Source: QHBQ01 sp038230695 (GTDB taxonomy: Bacteria; Chloroflexota; Chloroflexia; QHBQ01). Taken from it: a stretch of 19,012 nt of DNA. The notes under the pieces are model-generated. The model ran no database searches. It had not been told where the DNA came from and was given only the letters and a program-made list of their open reading frames with translations. Shown piece by piece: positions 1-6,849 of this stretch. The first letter of the stretch is position 1. Each line of letters opens with the position of its first letter. The stretch spans positions 1-19,012 of the forward strand of contig JBBRMT010000076.1 in NCBI GenBank assembly GCA_038230695.1, read 5' to 3'. Made by a program: the position numbers and the translations under genes.

Positions 1-1
1 C

Positions 2-598
2 AACTCCGGCCAGGCCCGCCAGCTTGCTACACCCACTCCGATTGCTTCGCCTACCAGTTGTGGCGGCCCCTTCGTTGATGTTTGCCCCAGCTATTGGGCT
101 TACATCTATATTGCCTCGCTTGCCGCCCAGGGCATCATGAGCGGCTACCCGGGCGGCTTCTTCCTGCCCAACAACCCGGTCAACCGCGCCGAGTTCGCCA
201 AAATCTTGACCCTGGCGCAGGGCTGGTCGCTCTACACTCCCGGCAGCCCCAGCTTCAGCGACGTGCCAACCACGCACTGGGCTTACGCCTTCGTCGAAAC
301 CGTCCACCAGCACGGCGCAATCAGCGGCTACCCCGACGGCACCTTCAAGCCCACCAACCTGATTACGCGTGCGGAGATGGCAAAGATGGTCGCGCAGGCA
401 CACAATTTGGCCGCCTATACCCCATCATCGGGCAGCACCTTTGGCGACGCGCCGCCCAGCTACTGGGCCTTCACTTTCATCGAGGCGATCAACCACGCTA
501 GCATAATGACCGGCATCGGCGGCGGCAACTTTGGGGTGGGCAGCAGCGCCACCCGCGCCCAGACCGCCCGCATCGTTTACCTGATGATGCAACAGTGA
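2..598 (+). CDS. S-layer homology (SLH) domain protein, C-terminal part
   Basis: The reading frame is open from the left edge, so the start and the N-terminal part lie outside the window. What is visible is essentially a three-SLH anchor: repeat 1 starts near FVDVCPSYWAY, repeat 2 near FSDVPTTHWAY and repeat 3 near FGDAPPSYWAF. Each is followed by an SGYPGG, SGYPDG or TGIGGG turn and an RAEF/RAEM/RAQT helix. A Ser/Thr/Pro linker precedes repeat 1. SLH triplets are known to tether exported proteins to secondary cell-wall polymers, so this is the cell-surface anchor of a protein whose functional part I cannot see. The gene ends with TGA seven residues after the last conserved helix. A second SLH protein is encoded at the other end of the window on the opposite strand. 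Two cysteines flank the start of repeat 1 and could form a disulfide. SLH identity is secure; overall function is unknown. Confidence 0.93.
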   Translation, partial: NSGQARQLATPTPIASPTSCGGPFVDVCPSYWAYIYIASLAAQGIMSGYPGGFFLPNNPVNRAEFAKILTLAQGWSLYTPGSPSFSDVPTTHWAYAFVETVHQHGAISGYPDGTFKPTNLITRAEMAKMVAQAHNLAAYTPSSGSTFGDAPPSYWAFTFIEAINHASIMTGIGGGNFGVGSSATRAQTARIVYLMMQQ

Positions 599-642
599 AC
601 CTGCTACTCTGCACATCCTTTGAGGGCAGTATTTAAAATCGC

Positions 643-673
643 GGAAGACGCGGAGAAAGAGGGAAGACGCGGA
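643..673. repeat. 19-base imperfect tandem repeat (GGAAGACGCGGA core)
   Basis: The 12-mer GGAAGACGCGGA occurs at 643-654 and 662-673, a 19-base period, both followed by a purine run. It sits directly before the hairpin at 676-707, in the gap after the SLH gene. No coding role is seen. Confidence 0.6.
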
Positions 674-675
674 AA

Positions 676-707
676 AAGCCGACGTTGCATCTCAGCAGCG
701 TCGGCTT
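676..707 (+). terminator. Hairpin downstream of the left SLH gene, probable terminator
   Basis: A perfect 9-base-pair stem, AAGCCGACG (676-684) with CGTCGGCTT (699-707), encloses a 14-base loop. An A-run lies before the stem and TTCCTT follows the left-to-right strand. It lies 78 bases after the SLH stop codon, in a convergent gap. The U tract is poor, so termination is likely but not certain. Confidence 0.6.
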
Positions 708-811
708 CCTTGTGCCTGTAGATGGGAACGACCAGCCAGCGGATTTGGCAAGCGGATGAAGCGGATGGGGCATCAGCGCGAATGCTGATGTAGGCGCAGG
801 CGGCGTTCGCC

Positions 812-842
812 CTCGTGAAGCGCCGCTCTCGTGAAGCGCCGC
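812..842. repeat. 16-base tandem duplication (CTCGTGAAGCGCCGC)
   Basis: CTCGTGAAGCGCCGC occurs at 812-826 and again at 828-842 with one base between. It lies in the 599-1351 intergenic stretch, which otherwise holds only hairpins and dispersed repeats. A further near-palindrome, GGCGCATGGCATACGCC, lies at about 877-893. Open frames here are short, overlap the repeats and show no recognisable protein. Confidence 0.6.
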
Positions 843-1001
843 CCTGCTCGTTGTAGGCTACAAGTCGTGGGGTAGGGGCGCATGGCATACGCCTGCTTGC
901 CCAACCGCAATGCTGATCGTAACTGGCAATGTTGCCGCTGCGCTTCCGCGTTTCCCGCGAACATTCCGCGTTTCTAAAGGTTGGCGCATCGCCTCACTTG
1001 A

Positions 1002-1098
1002 TAATACCAATTCGCTATGCTGGTGGTGTAAATTGCACCAGGGCGGGCAGCCACCCGCCCCTACATAAATACACTATCTCCTTGACCACTTGGTATAA
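1002..1098 (+). repeat. MITE-like palindromic element, copy 1 (TAATACCAAT ends)
   Basis: The element starts TAATACCAAT and ends TTGGTATAA, nearly perfect terminal inverted repeats about 97 bases apart. Inside is a core (1024-1064) beginning TGGTGTAAATTGCACCA, followed by the hairpin GGGCGGG/CCCGCCC. The same core and ends recur in opposite orientation at 6756-6849, and partial forms occur at 1279-1318 and 5758-5820. No transposase is encoded, so it would have to move in trans if it moves at all. Confidence 0.75.
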
Positions 1099-1136
1099 GT
1101 ATTGGTGCGCTTCACCGCGCGGAACTACGCTTCCAG

Positions 1137-1203
1137 CCCTCAGTAACTCAGGGAGCGGCGGCGTATCCCCCACCACTACTCCCCTTCAACATTTGTGGTA
1201 AGC
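1137..1203 (+). repeat. Dispersed repeat B, copy 1
   Basis: This stretch starts CCCTCAGTAACTC, contains GGCGTATCCCC and ends in a CTTCAACATTTGTGG block. It closely matches 17126-17194 in the same orientation, which has the same CCCTCAGTAACTC start, a GGCGTATCCCC middle and a CTTCACCACTTGTGG end. The two copies are about 16 kb apart and both are intergenic. It is non-coding as far as I can see. Confidence 0.7.
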
Positions 1204-1278
1204 CTTTTACCCTACTTTAGATTCAGGATGGCTTCTGCTCATCTGCTAGGATTGTCTGATATCACTTACGTTTGGTGA

Positions 1279-1318
1279 TGGTGTAAATCGCATCAGGGCG
1301 GGCCACCGCCCGCCCTTA
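1279..1318 (-). terminator. Perfect GC hairpin after the DUF3160 gene, repeat-derived terminator
   Basis: AGGGCGGGC (1295-1303) pairs perfectly with GCCCGCCCT (1308-1316) around a 4-base loop, 36 bases beyond the DUF3160 stop codon. It is preceded by TGGTGTAAATCGCATCA, a divergent version of the core in the MITE-like elements at 1002-1098 and 6756-6849, but lacks the TACCAAT ends. It plausibly terminates the capA-DUF3160 transcript. There is no clear U tract. Confidence 0.6.
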
Positions 1319-1351
1319 CGGAAAACCAGCTACTTCCAAACGTTATTGACC

Positions 1352-3832
1352 TTACTTCTGTATTGCGTAGCTCTTGGTCCAGTCGGCGAAGTTGGGCGCT
1401 TTGCCCGCGTCCAGTTGCGCCTTCCACGCCTCATCGGTGAGCCGCCCGCTGCTGGGGACGACGAACTCGTACTGGCTAAACACCGCGCCGCGTGACAGCA
1501 CCTTCTTGCCGTCAATCGGCACCACTGCGTAGATCTCGTAGGGCCGCCCATCGGTTTCCTCCAGTACGTTGCCATTCGGGTCACTGGCGATATCGGCGGC
1601 AAGAGCGGAGTCGAACTGGCTGAGGTCGGTGGGGCGACCTGCCTGGCACTGGTCCGGCGGGATGCTGGGGTCACACTGCGGGTCGGCAGTGCTGATGGTA
1701 ATATCTTCGATACTGCCGCCATAGAACATGATGAAGGTGTATTCATCATTGGTGAGCGGCTGGTTCTGCAACTCCTTCAGGGTGATGGTCAGCATCTGGC
1801 TGGCGACATCGCGCACGCTGGTGAGTCGTTGTTCGGTGGCGGGGTCGAGCAGGCTGCGCGACTTGAGGCCGTCAATGGTAAGCTGGGTGAGCGCGCTGAG
1901 GCGGGCATAGAGGTCAGGCTGGGGTTCAACATAGCCTTTGACGATGTTGGGCGGGCCGCCACCCTTCTCTGCCATACTCTGCTTGGCGTAGAGGATAGTA
2001 TCGTGCTTCAGTTCGGTGTAGCTGCCCAGATAAGTAGTAAGTTGCTTGTCCTGCCACGCCTGGTTGGTCATGAAGCTGGGGTAGCCACTCGGCACCGCTG
2101 CAGCAAGGGGCTTGATAGTGTAGAGCCAACTCCAGTACAAGTTCTGGGTCCAGTCGCCAGTGCTGAGGGTGGCGACGTTCTGGCGCGCCTTCTGCATCTG
2201 AGTGTCGTAGTGCAGCGCCGCTTTGCCCTGGCCCTGACCATAGTCGAGTTGCGTGCCATTGGTGATAATGTTTATCGCCTGGTCGGAACCCATCGCCGCT
2301 GGCACATCGAGGGCGCGGGGCAGCCAGCGCACCACATCAGGGTTGCCGTTCGGCAAGGTGGTGCCGACGTTGCGCCAGGTTAGCTGGCCGATGATGTACT
2401 CATCGAGGGTGAAGCGCTGACCCATCATCCGCAATCCCTTTGTCACCTTGGTCTTATCCTCAGTAGCAAAGACGAACATCGAGTTGATTAGCGGTGGTGG
2501 CATCTTGTTGATGGCCGCCTGGAAGGTCGCCAGCTTGGAGGGGTCGGCTAGGTCTTGCAGCGCAGGAGTGGCGCTGCCGTATACCGCCTGCATTGCGGGT
2601 TGGTAGTCGAAGTAGCTGAGGTCATCGGCCTTGCCCACGATGAACACGGTTGGCTCGTAGATGTTCTTCCAGTGATCGAGGATGGGGCCGGAGCGTAGCG
2701 TCTGCTGATTGCCCAGCAGTTCGGTGAGCAGCACAGCGGATAGAGTTTCGCTGGCAACCTCCTGGCGGAAGGTCATCCGCCCGTACCAGATCATCGCCTT
2801 GAAGTATTGCTGTAGGGCCGGGGTGCGGGTGTAGTGACCGCGTGGCGCATACTGGCCGTAATCCTCGGAATAGTTGGCGAAGATATTGGATGTGGCGAGG
2901 CCTGCGTGGGCGTTGATCAGAGCAAGCTCGGCGTTCACCTTGTCGCTAACGTAAGCGGGCGTGACCGAGGCAGCGTTTACCAGCTTGTCGGCGACCGCAA
3001 AGTAGGCAACCAACTGCTCGGATGCAGTGGTGAGGTCGGGATTGTTCAGCTTCACAATGTCACTGTGCTGGGCATCGGAGACGCGCAGCATCGCATCATT
3101 GAGGATCACCAGTTCGCCGGTCAGCTTGTTGCTTTCCAGATCGCGCAGCATCTTGTCGAAGACCAGATGGTAGACGTGCAGGATGCTATCGCTGGTGACG
3201 AACACCGGCTCGCTGCCATAGCGACCCGCCTCATAAACCTGGTAGAACTCCTTCAGGCCGCCGGGGTATTGCTGGCTGCTGCCTTCGGCCAGCGGTGTTA
3301 CCACGAACAGGTTCTTCGCCAGCAGCGCCTTGGCTGCATCGCTGAGATTGTACTGGGCGGGGTTTAGCACATCGCTGAGGTCGGCAGTAACGCTGTAGGG
3401 GGCGACGGCGGGCTGCACGCTGGTACTCGGCACGGTGAAGTTGGCAAAGGAGAGAGTTGGGCGGCTGACCGTGGGCGCGGAGTTGTCAATCGTCGCCGTC
3501 GGTGAAACTGGCAAGGTGGTTGTAGCAGTCATCGCCATCGTGGGCGTAACTGGCATGGCGGTTGTGGAGGTCATCGCCATAGTTGAAGTGATAACCACCG
3601 CCTGGGTGGGGGTCATCACCCCCGCTGTAGTCGGCGTATTGGGTATCATGGCTGTAGTCTGGGTGGCAGCCATCGCCACAACAGTAGGGCTGGCCGCTGC
3701 CGCTGCGCCAGTTGCCGTTGGCCCTGGCGTGGCGGTCTTGCTGGGGTTGAGGTCGCAGGCGGCCAGCAGCATCTGCATAGCCAATACCACTGCCAGCAGG
3801 CTGGCGAGGCGGGTAATACGCTTGTGGGACAT
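1352..3832 (-). CDS. DUF3160 lipoprotein
   Basis: An 826-residue exported lipoprotein. Residues 1-26 form a lipoprotein signal peptide with the lipobox LLAAC, Cys26 being the lipidated residue. Residues about 30-125 are a low-complexity Thr/Pro/Ala/Met/Val linker with repeated MAMT-like units. From about residue 140 to 800 the protein matches my memory of the DUF3160 family, including a segment reading PVFVTSDSILHVYH near residue 205. DUF3160 has no established function; I assign none. The start is ATG 3832, with AAGGAG 12 bases upstream and an AAAGGA closer in. The gene lies 58 bases downstream of the capA-like gene on the same strand, so the two are probably co-transcribed. It ends with TAA shortly before a strong hairpin at 1295-1316. 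The protein probably sits outside the membrane, anchored by lipid, in the same compartment as its CapA-like neighbour. Confidence 0.9.
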   Translation of the reverse strand: MSHKRITRLASLLAVVLAMQMLLAACDLNPSKTATPGPTATGAAAAASPTVVAMAATQTTAMIPNTPTTAGVMTPTQAVVITSTMAMTSTTAMPVTPTMAMTATTTLPVSPTATIDNSAPTVSRPTLSFANFTVPSTSVQPAVAPYSVTADLSDVLNPAQYNLSDAAKALLAKNLFVVTPLAEGSSQQYPGGLKEFYQVYEAGRYGSEPVFVTSDSILHVYHLVFDKMLRDLESNKLTGELVILNDAMLRVSDAQHSDIVKLNNPDLTTASEQLVAYFAVADKLVNAASVTPAYVSDKVNAELALINAHAGLATSNIFANYSEDYGQYAPRGHYTRTPALQQYFKAMIWYGRMTFRQEVASETLSAVLLTELLGNQQTLRSGPILDHWKNIYEPTVFIVGKADDLSYFDYQPAMQAVYGSATPALQDLADPSKLATFQAAINKMPPPLINSMFVFATEDKTKVTKGLRMMGQRFTLDEYIIGQLTWRNVGTTLPNGNPDVVRWLPRALDVPAAMGSDQAINIITNGTQLDYGQGQGKAALHYDTQMQKARQNVATLSTGDWTQNLYWSWLYTIKPLAAAVPSGYPSFMTNQAWQDKQLTTYLGSYTELKHDTILYAKQSMAEKGGGPPNIVKGYVEPQPDLYARLSALTQLTIDGLKSRSLLDPATEQRLTSVRDVASQMLTITLKELQNQPLTNDEYTFIMFYGGSIEDITISTADPQCDPSIPPDQCQAGRPTDLSQFDSALAADIASDPNGNVLEETDGRPYEIYAVVPIDGKKVLSRGAVFSQYEFVVPSSGRLTDEAWKAQLDAGKAPNFADWTKSYAIQK

Positions 3833-3890
3833 TTGTTTTCCTTTCTCCTTTTAAACAATGGGCGGCATTGACGGGCTGCAGCCTGCTACT

Positions 3891-5687
3891 CTACCAAAAA
3901 CCCAACCCGCCTTGGGTTAACTTATATAGGAAGCGGTGGCCCGCATCGTCAGCGACAAGCTGGCTATAGCCACGCCCTGCTGATTGCCAGTCCAGCGCAA
4001 AGGTAAAGCCGGGCGCGGACCAGACGGTCATCGCCGCCTGCGCGGGGTCATCGCCCCAGAGGATGCCGAGGCGGAAGTTGCCGTCGGCGGCCTCGACCAC
4101 GCTGAGGCGCTGCGCCACAGTGGGCAGTGGTCGCCCGCACCACAGTTGCCCCCACTGTTGCCGCAACATCAGCCAGCCATAGACACAGATCTGGTTCTTC
4201 AGCTTGCCCTGCCCGCCCCAACGGTAGTCCGGCTGCCAGAAGTTGAAGATAACTGCCGGTAGACCGCCGTAATGCGGGATGTAGGCGATTTGATGCACCT
4301 GCATCTGCGGTTCGCTGGCGAAAGCAGGCTGCCATGCGGCGTTGATGCTGGCATTGTCGCTGCCTGCTGCTAGCGCGGTGTCGCCTCGCCACCACTCGAA
4401 CGGGCCGGGGTTTACCTGTTGATAAACATGCAGACTGCCCGCCAGGTTCCGCTCGGTTTGGGGATTGTAGCTAACCCACTCGGCGCGATTGTCACCATTC
4501 AGGTCGGCGAAGAAGCCGCTGCGCTGCTGCTCTCGCTGGTAAGCCAACGCCAGGGTGGGTGTGGGCGTATGGTTGGCAGCGGGCGGTAGGTAGGAGCTGG
4601 ATGGGGGCAGCGGGCTGACTGCCTGCCACTGCATTGCCGTATCGCTGCTGTTGGCGGCGCTGGCGATGGCAGCAACCGCATGGGGGTCGCTATCGGGCAA
4701 CAACCTTGCCTGCAAGTACGTATTTACGGGGCGCAAGGTTGCACTGGCAATGCCACTATGGTCGAAACTGACATCGAGCAGCATCCCAGTCTGCGCGGTG
4801 GCAGGGGTGCGCTGGTCGAAGATGAAGTTGCCCAGGCTGTAGACTACCAGCGCGTTGCCCAGCCGCGTCATCCCCTGCGCTACGTGGGGGTGTGCGCCCA
4901 CAATCAGGGTCGCGCCATCATCGGCCATGCTCTGGGCAAGGTCGCGCTGGTAGTCGGTGGGCGTGGTGGCGTACTCTGTCCCCCAGTGCATGAAAACGAT
5001 GACCGCGTCGGCCTGCGCCCGCGCCTTGCCGATAGCGTCATGCAATGCCTGCCTGGTCGCGACCAGTTGTGGCCCGCTGCATACGATTGCTGCCAGCACA
5101 GTGCCAGTAGGCGGTTGCGCGGGCGCGACGCAATCGTAGCCGAGGAAGGCGAGGCGCAGGCCCTTGATGGTGAGGATGGCGGGCTGGTCGCTGCTGCCAA
5201 TGTGCCGGATGCCCGCGCCATCTAGCGCCGCCAGCGTGTCGGCCAACCCCATGTTGCCGTAGTCGAGCGCATGATTGTTGGCGACGGTGAGCAGGCCGAA
5301 GCCAGCGCGGGCTATCGCTGGGGCGGCAGCAGTCCGCCCCTTCAGGTTGATCCACTGGCTATCAGGAAGAACGGGCGCGGGCTGTGCGGTCAGCGGCGAC
5401 TCCAGGTTGGCAACCGCCAGATCAGCGCCATGCAGCGTGCCGCTGATCGCGGCGAAGGGGTAGCCGTCGCCCGCCTGCTGCATCATCGCGTCCACCTCGC
5501 GGCCCAGCATGATGTCGCCGCCGAACAGCACCCGCACTGGCGGTCCGTATTGCGCCAGATAGTCGCTCATTTCCCGCTGGGCAGTCGAGGGCTGTGGCGC
5601 GACCAGCAGCGCGGGCAGGCCCACCGCCAGTATGAAGATGAGCGAAACTAGCAGTTTTGAGATTTGAGATTTGAGATTTGAGTGCAT
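3891..5687 (-). CDS. CapA-family (PGA_cap) metallophosphatase-fold protein with C-terminal FG-GAP-like segment
   Basis: A 598-residue exported protein. Residues about 11-36 are a hydrophobic signal peptide or anchor ending near STAQ. The CapA domain spans about residues 51-330: GGDIMLGR (56-63), NLES (94-97), VANNHALDYG (135-144), MHWGTEY (233-239), GAHPHV (264-269) and SLGNFIFDQ (284-292). These are the metal-binding motifs of the calcineurin-like PGA_cap fold, so the active site looks intact. After a Pro/Ser/Thr linker, DLNGDNRAEW (about 394-403) resembles an FG-GAP/VCBS calcium loop, and the remaining 200 residues look beta-rich. Family members include poly-gamma-glutamate capsule proteins, but no other pgs/cap genes are present, so an unspecified envelope role is safer. 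No convincing Shine-Dalgarno precedes ATG 5687. A heptamer array lies inside the first codons. The DUF3160 lipoprotein gene follows after 58 bases. Confidence 0.88.
   Translation of the reverse strand: MHSNLKSQISKLLVSLIFILAVGLPALLVAPQPSTAQREMSDYLAQYGPPVRVLFGGDIMLGREVDAMMQQAGDGYPFAAISGTLHGADLAVANLESPLTAQPAPVLPDSQWINLKGRTAAAPAIARAGFGLLTVANNHALDYGNMGLADTLAALDGAGIRHIGSSDQPAILTIKGLRLAFLGYDCVAPAQPPTGTVLAAIVCSGPQLVATRQALHDAIGKARAQADAVIVFMHWGTEYATTPTDYQRDLAQSMADDGATLIVGAHPHVAQGMTRLGNALVVYSLGNFIFDQRTPATAQTGMLLDVSFDHSGIASATLRPVNTYLQARLLPDSDPHAVAAIASAANSSDTAMQWQAVSPLPPSSSYLPPAANHTPTPTLALAYQREQQRSGFFADLNGDNRAEWVSYNPQTERNLAGSLHVYQQVNPGPFEWWRGDTALAAGSDNASINAAWQPAFASEPQMQVHQIAYIPHYGGLPAVIFNFWQPDYRWGGQGKLKNQICVYGWLMLRQQWGQLWCGRPLPTVAQRLSVVEAADGNFRLGILWGDDPAQAAMTVWSAPGFTFALDWQSAGRGYSQLVADDAGHRFLYKLTQGGLGFW
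5655..5682 (-). repeat. Heptanucleotide tandem array in the 5' end of the capA-like gene
   Basis: Four consecutive 7-base units, on the plus strand ATTTGAG three times preceded by TTTTGAG (one mismatch). On the coding strand these are CTCAAAT units encoding residues 2-11 of the CapA-like protein. Seven is not a multiple of three, so gain or loss of one unit would shift the reading frame. Confidence 0.9.
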
Positions 5688-5757
5688 AGGCGAATTACAA
5701 GGTCAGTTTCCTTGAGGAACATCTAACGCCAAATCAGTTAGGTTATGCGCTATATCT

Positions 5758-5820
5758 GTAGGGGCGAACCGTTGTTCGCCCTGGGCCGAATATGCGATGC
5801 GACCATACATAATTGGTATA
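5758..5820. repeat. Partial palindromic repeat with one AATTGGTATA end
   Basis: GTAGGGGCGAACCGTTGTTCGCCC (5758-5781) contains an imperfect GGGCGAAC/GTTCGCCC hairpin, and AATTGGTATA closes the stretch at 5811-5820. It has the same hairpin-plus-TACCAAT-end architecture as the elements at 1002-1098 and 6756-6849, but no left end is visible. It lies in the probable leader of the capA-like gene. The 390-base gap 5688-6076 holds this, a promoter candidate and the repeat at 5984-6064, but no credible gene. Confidence 0.5.
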
Positions 5821-5903
5821 TAAAAGAAGGTCGTGGCATCTTCTCGCCAGCCAATAGCCAGGCTCCGGGCAGGAATTGACCGCCTCCCGCTTATCGCTTC
5901 CCT

Positions 5904-5932
5904 ATTATAGCTAATTGTGAGAAGAATTGGAA
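5904..5932 (-). promoter_or_regulatory. Candidate promoter for the capA-DUF3160 operon
   Basis: Read on the minus strand, TTCCAA (5927-5932), a 17-base spacer and TATAAT (5904-5909) lie in an AT-rich patch. Transcription would start near 5897, giving a leader of about 210 bases that includes the hairpin at 5758-5781. The -10 is perfect but the -35 is weak. Confidence 0.4.
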
Positions 5933-5983
5933 TAGGCAAAATGATGTGGCTATGCGTCACGTTCTTGCATAAACGATCTTCAG

Positions 5984-6064
5984 CTTCTGGGGGCTGAACC
6001 CTCAGACCCTCAACGCGACCTAACCTGATTGCTCTTCAGGCGGCTATTTCTTAAGTGCAATGAT
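5984..6064 (-). repeat. Dispersed repeat A, copy 1 (left flank of the vWA-Ubl pair)
   Basis: Read on the minus strand it runs ATCATTGCACTT, GCCGCCTGAAGAGCAATCA, CGCGTTG, GGGTCTG, then a G-run/C-run hairpin. The same blocks in the same order occur on the plus strand at 7323-7412, with small substitutions and indels (roughly 75 percent alike by eye). The two copies are therefore inverted, with their hairpin ends outward, and enclose the vWA and ubiquitin-like genes. A partial third copy is at 16766-16806. Confidence 0.75.
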
Positions 6065-6076
6065 GGGGTGGTATTA

Positions 6077-6739
6077 TCAGTCTCCCGACTCGTCCATAGA
6101 ACCCGACATATCAATCAGGAAGGCGTAGTCCATCGCCACCTGCGCCTGGGAGCGCAGCCGCGCCACCTCGCCCCAGGAGAGATTGGCGATGTTCGCTTGC
6201 CAGCCGACCAGGGTTGTGGATATGGCCGCCGCTACCCGCATGAATACCATCTCCAGTTGGGGGAAGGCGGCTACGGACAGGGCAGGGAAGCCGCCCACCT
6301 CACCAATGGTGCCGAGCGCCTTGCGGTTGATCTGGCCGCCTTCGCCCACCCCGATGAGGAAGGGGAGATTGCTAGGTTCGTGGTTGAAGCGTGCGCCAAT
6401 AAAGGTGCCGATGGCGTAGGGGTTGTTGCGATAGCGGACGCTGCTGTTATCCTGCCCATCGGTAATTGCGATAAGCGCCCAGGGGCGGCAGGGGTCCGCC
6501 TCATTCCAAAATTGCATCACTCCATCCTCAAGCGAGTCGTACAGGCGGGTGCTGCCATCCTTGCTCGCTCCGGTCAGGTGGGTCAGGGCTTGATAGATGC
6601 GCCGCTCGTCAGCCGTGAACCGTTGCTCGACGTTGAAGTGATCGCCAAAGGTGGCAATCATACCCCGATCAAACCCGCTGCGGTGTAGGTGGCGGACAAA
6701 TAGGGCCGCCGCGCCGATTGCATACTCAATCTTTTTCAT
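6077..6739 (-). CDS. von Willebrand factor A protein with apparently circularly permuted MIDAS fold
   Basis: A 220-residue cytoplasmic protein with no signal peptide or membrane segment. All parts of a vWA fold are visible but in shifted order. Residues 1-20 (KKIEYAIGAAALFVRHLH) look like the helix that normally follows the MIDAS strand. RGMIATFGDHF (25-35) is the next strand. GSTRLYDSL (62-70) carries the MIDAS threonine and WALIAITDGQD (87-97) the MIDAS aspartate. The DxSxS signature, FLIDMSGSM (207-215), is at the very C-terminus, five residues before TGA; normally it is at the N-terminus. Joining the C-terminus to the N-terminus would recreate a standard vWA. ATG 6739 is supported by GAGG six bases upstream, and the length suits one complete domain. 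It lies downstream of a ubiquitin-like gene on the same strand, 80 bases away, with a MITE-like element between. Such proteins bind partners through a metal ion; the partner here is unknown. Confidence 0.88.
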   Translation of the reverse strand: MKKIEYAIGAAALFVRHLHRSGFDRGMIATFGDHFNVEQRFTADERRIYQALTHLTGASKDGSTRLYDSLEDGVMQFWNEADPCRPWALIAITDGQDNSSVRYRNNPYAIGTFIGARFNHEPSNLPFLIGVGEGGQINRKALGTIGEVGGFPALSVAAFPQLEMVFMRVAAAISTTLVGWQANIANLSWGEVARLRSQAQVAMDYAFLIDMSGSMDESGD

Positions 6740-6745
6740 TATGTG

Positions 6746-6749
6746 CCTC
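6746..6749 (-). promoter_or_regulatory. Shine-Dalgarno sequence fixing the vWA start
   Basis: On the minus strand GAGG lies exactly six bases before ATG 6739. It matters because it shows that translation begins after the position where the MIDAS strand would be in a normal vWA gene, so the unusual domain order is not merely a misplaced start. Confidence 0.7.
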
Positions 6750-6755
6750 GCATTG

Positions 6756-6849
6756 TAATACCAATACGTTAATGTGATGGTGTGTTTTCCGTAGGGGCGG
6801 CTGCCCGCCCTGGTGCAATTTACACCATAAGTTCGGCTAATTGGTATAA
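6756..6849 (-). repeat. MITE-like palindromic element, copy 2, between the ubiquitin-like and vWA genes
   Basis: It starts TAATACCAAT (6756-6765) and ends TTGGTATAA (6841-6849), with a GTAGGGGCGG hairpin and TGGTGCAATTTACACCA inside. This is the reverse complement of the core in the element at 1002-1098, shorter by four bases in the hairpin. It overlaps the last nine codons and the stop codon of the ubiquitin-like gene, and ends seven bases before the vWA ribosome binding site. Confidence 0.8.

Noticed and set aside
929..1201. 90-codon plus-strand frame in the left intergenic gap
   Set aside because: It runs through the MITE-like element and repeat B, has no recognisable domain, and its composition follows the repeats.
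1829..2383. Long plus-strand frames opposite the DUF3160 gene, and similar frames opposite other genes
   Set aside because: High-GC shadow frames antisense to well-supported genes, with no domain or ribosome binding evidence.
600..3892. Shared 11-mer CCTGCTACTCT near 600 and near 3882
   Set aside because: Too short to call a repeat; no flanking similarity seen.
5703..5960. 85-codon minus-strand frame upstream of the capA-like gene
   Set aside because: It spans the partial palindromic repeat and the promoter candidate; part of the peptide is translated repeat. No ribosome binding site or domain seen.
6077..6739. vWA gene as a truncated pseudogene
   Set aside because: The length and set of secondary-structure elements are complete for one domain, all MIDAS residues are present, and the start has a good ribosome binding site. 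Only the order is unusual. Decay of a tandem duplicate remains a lesser possibility.
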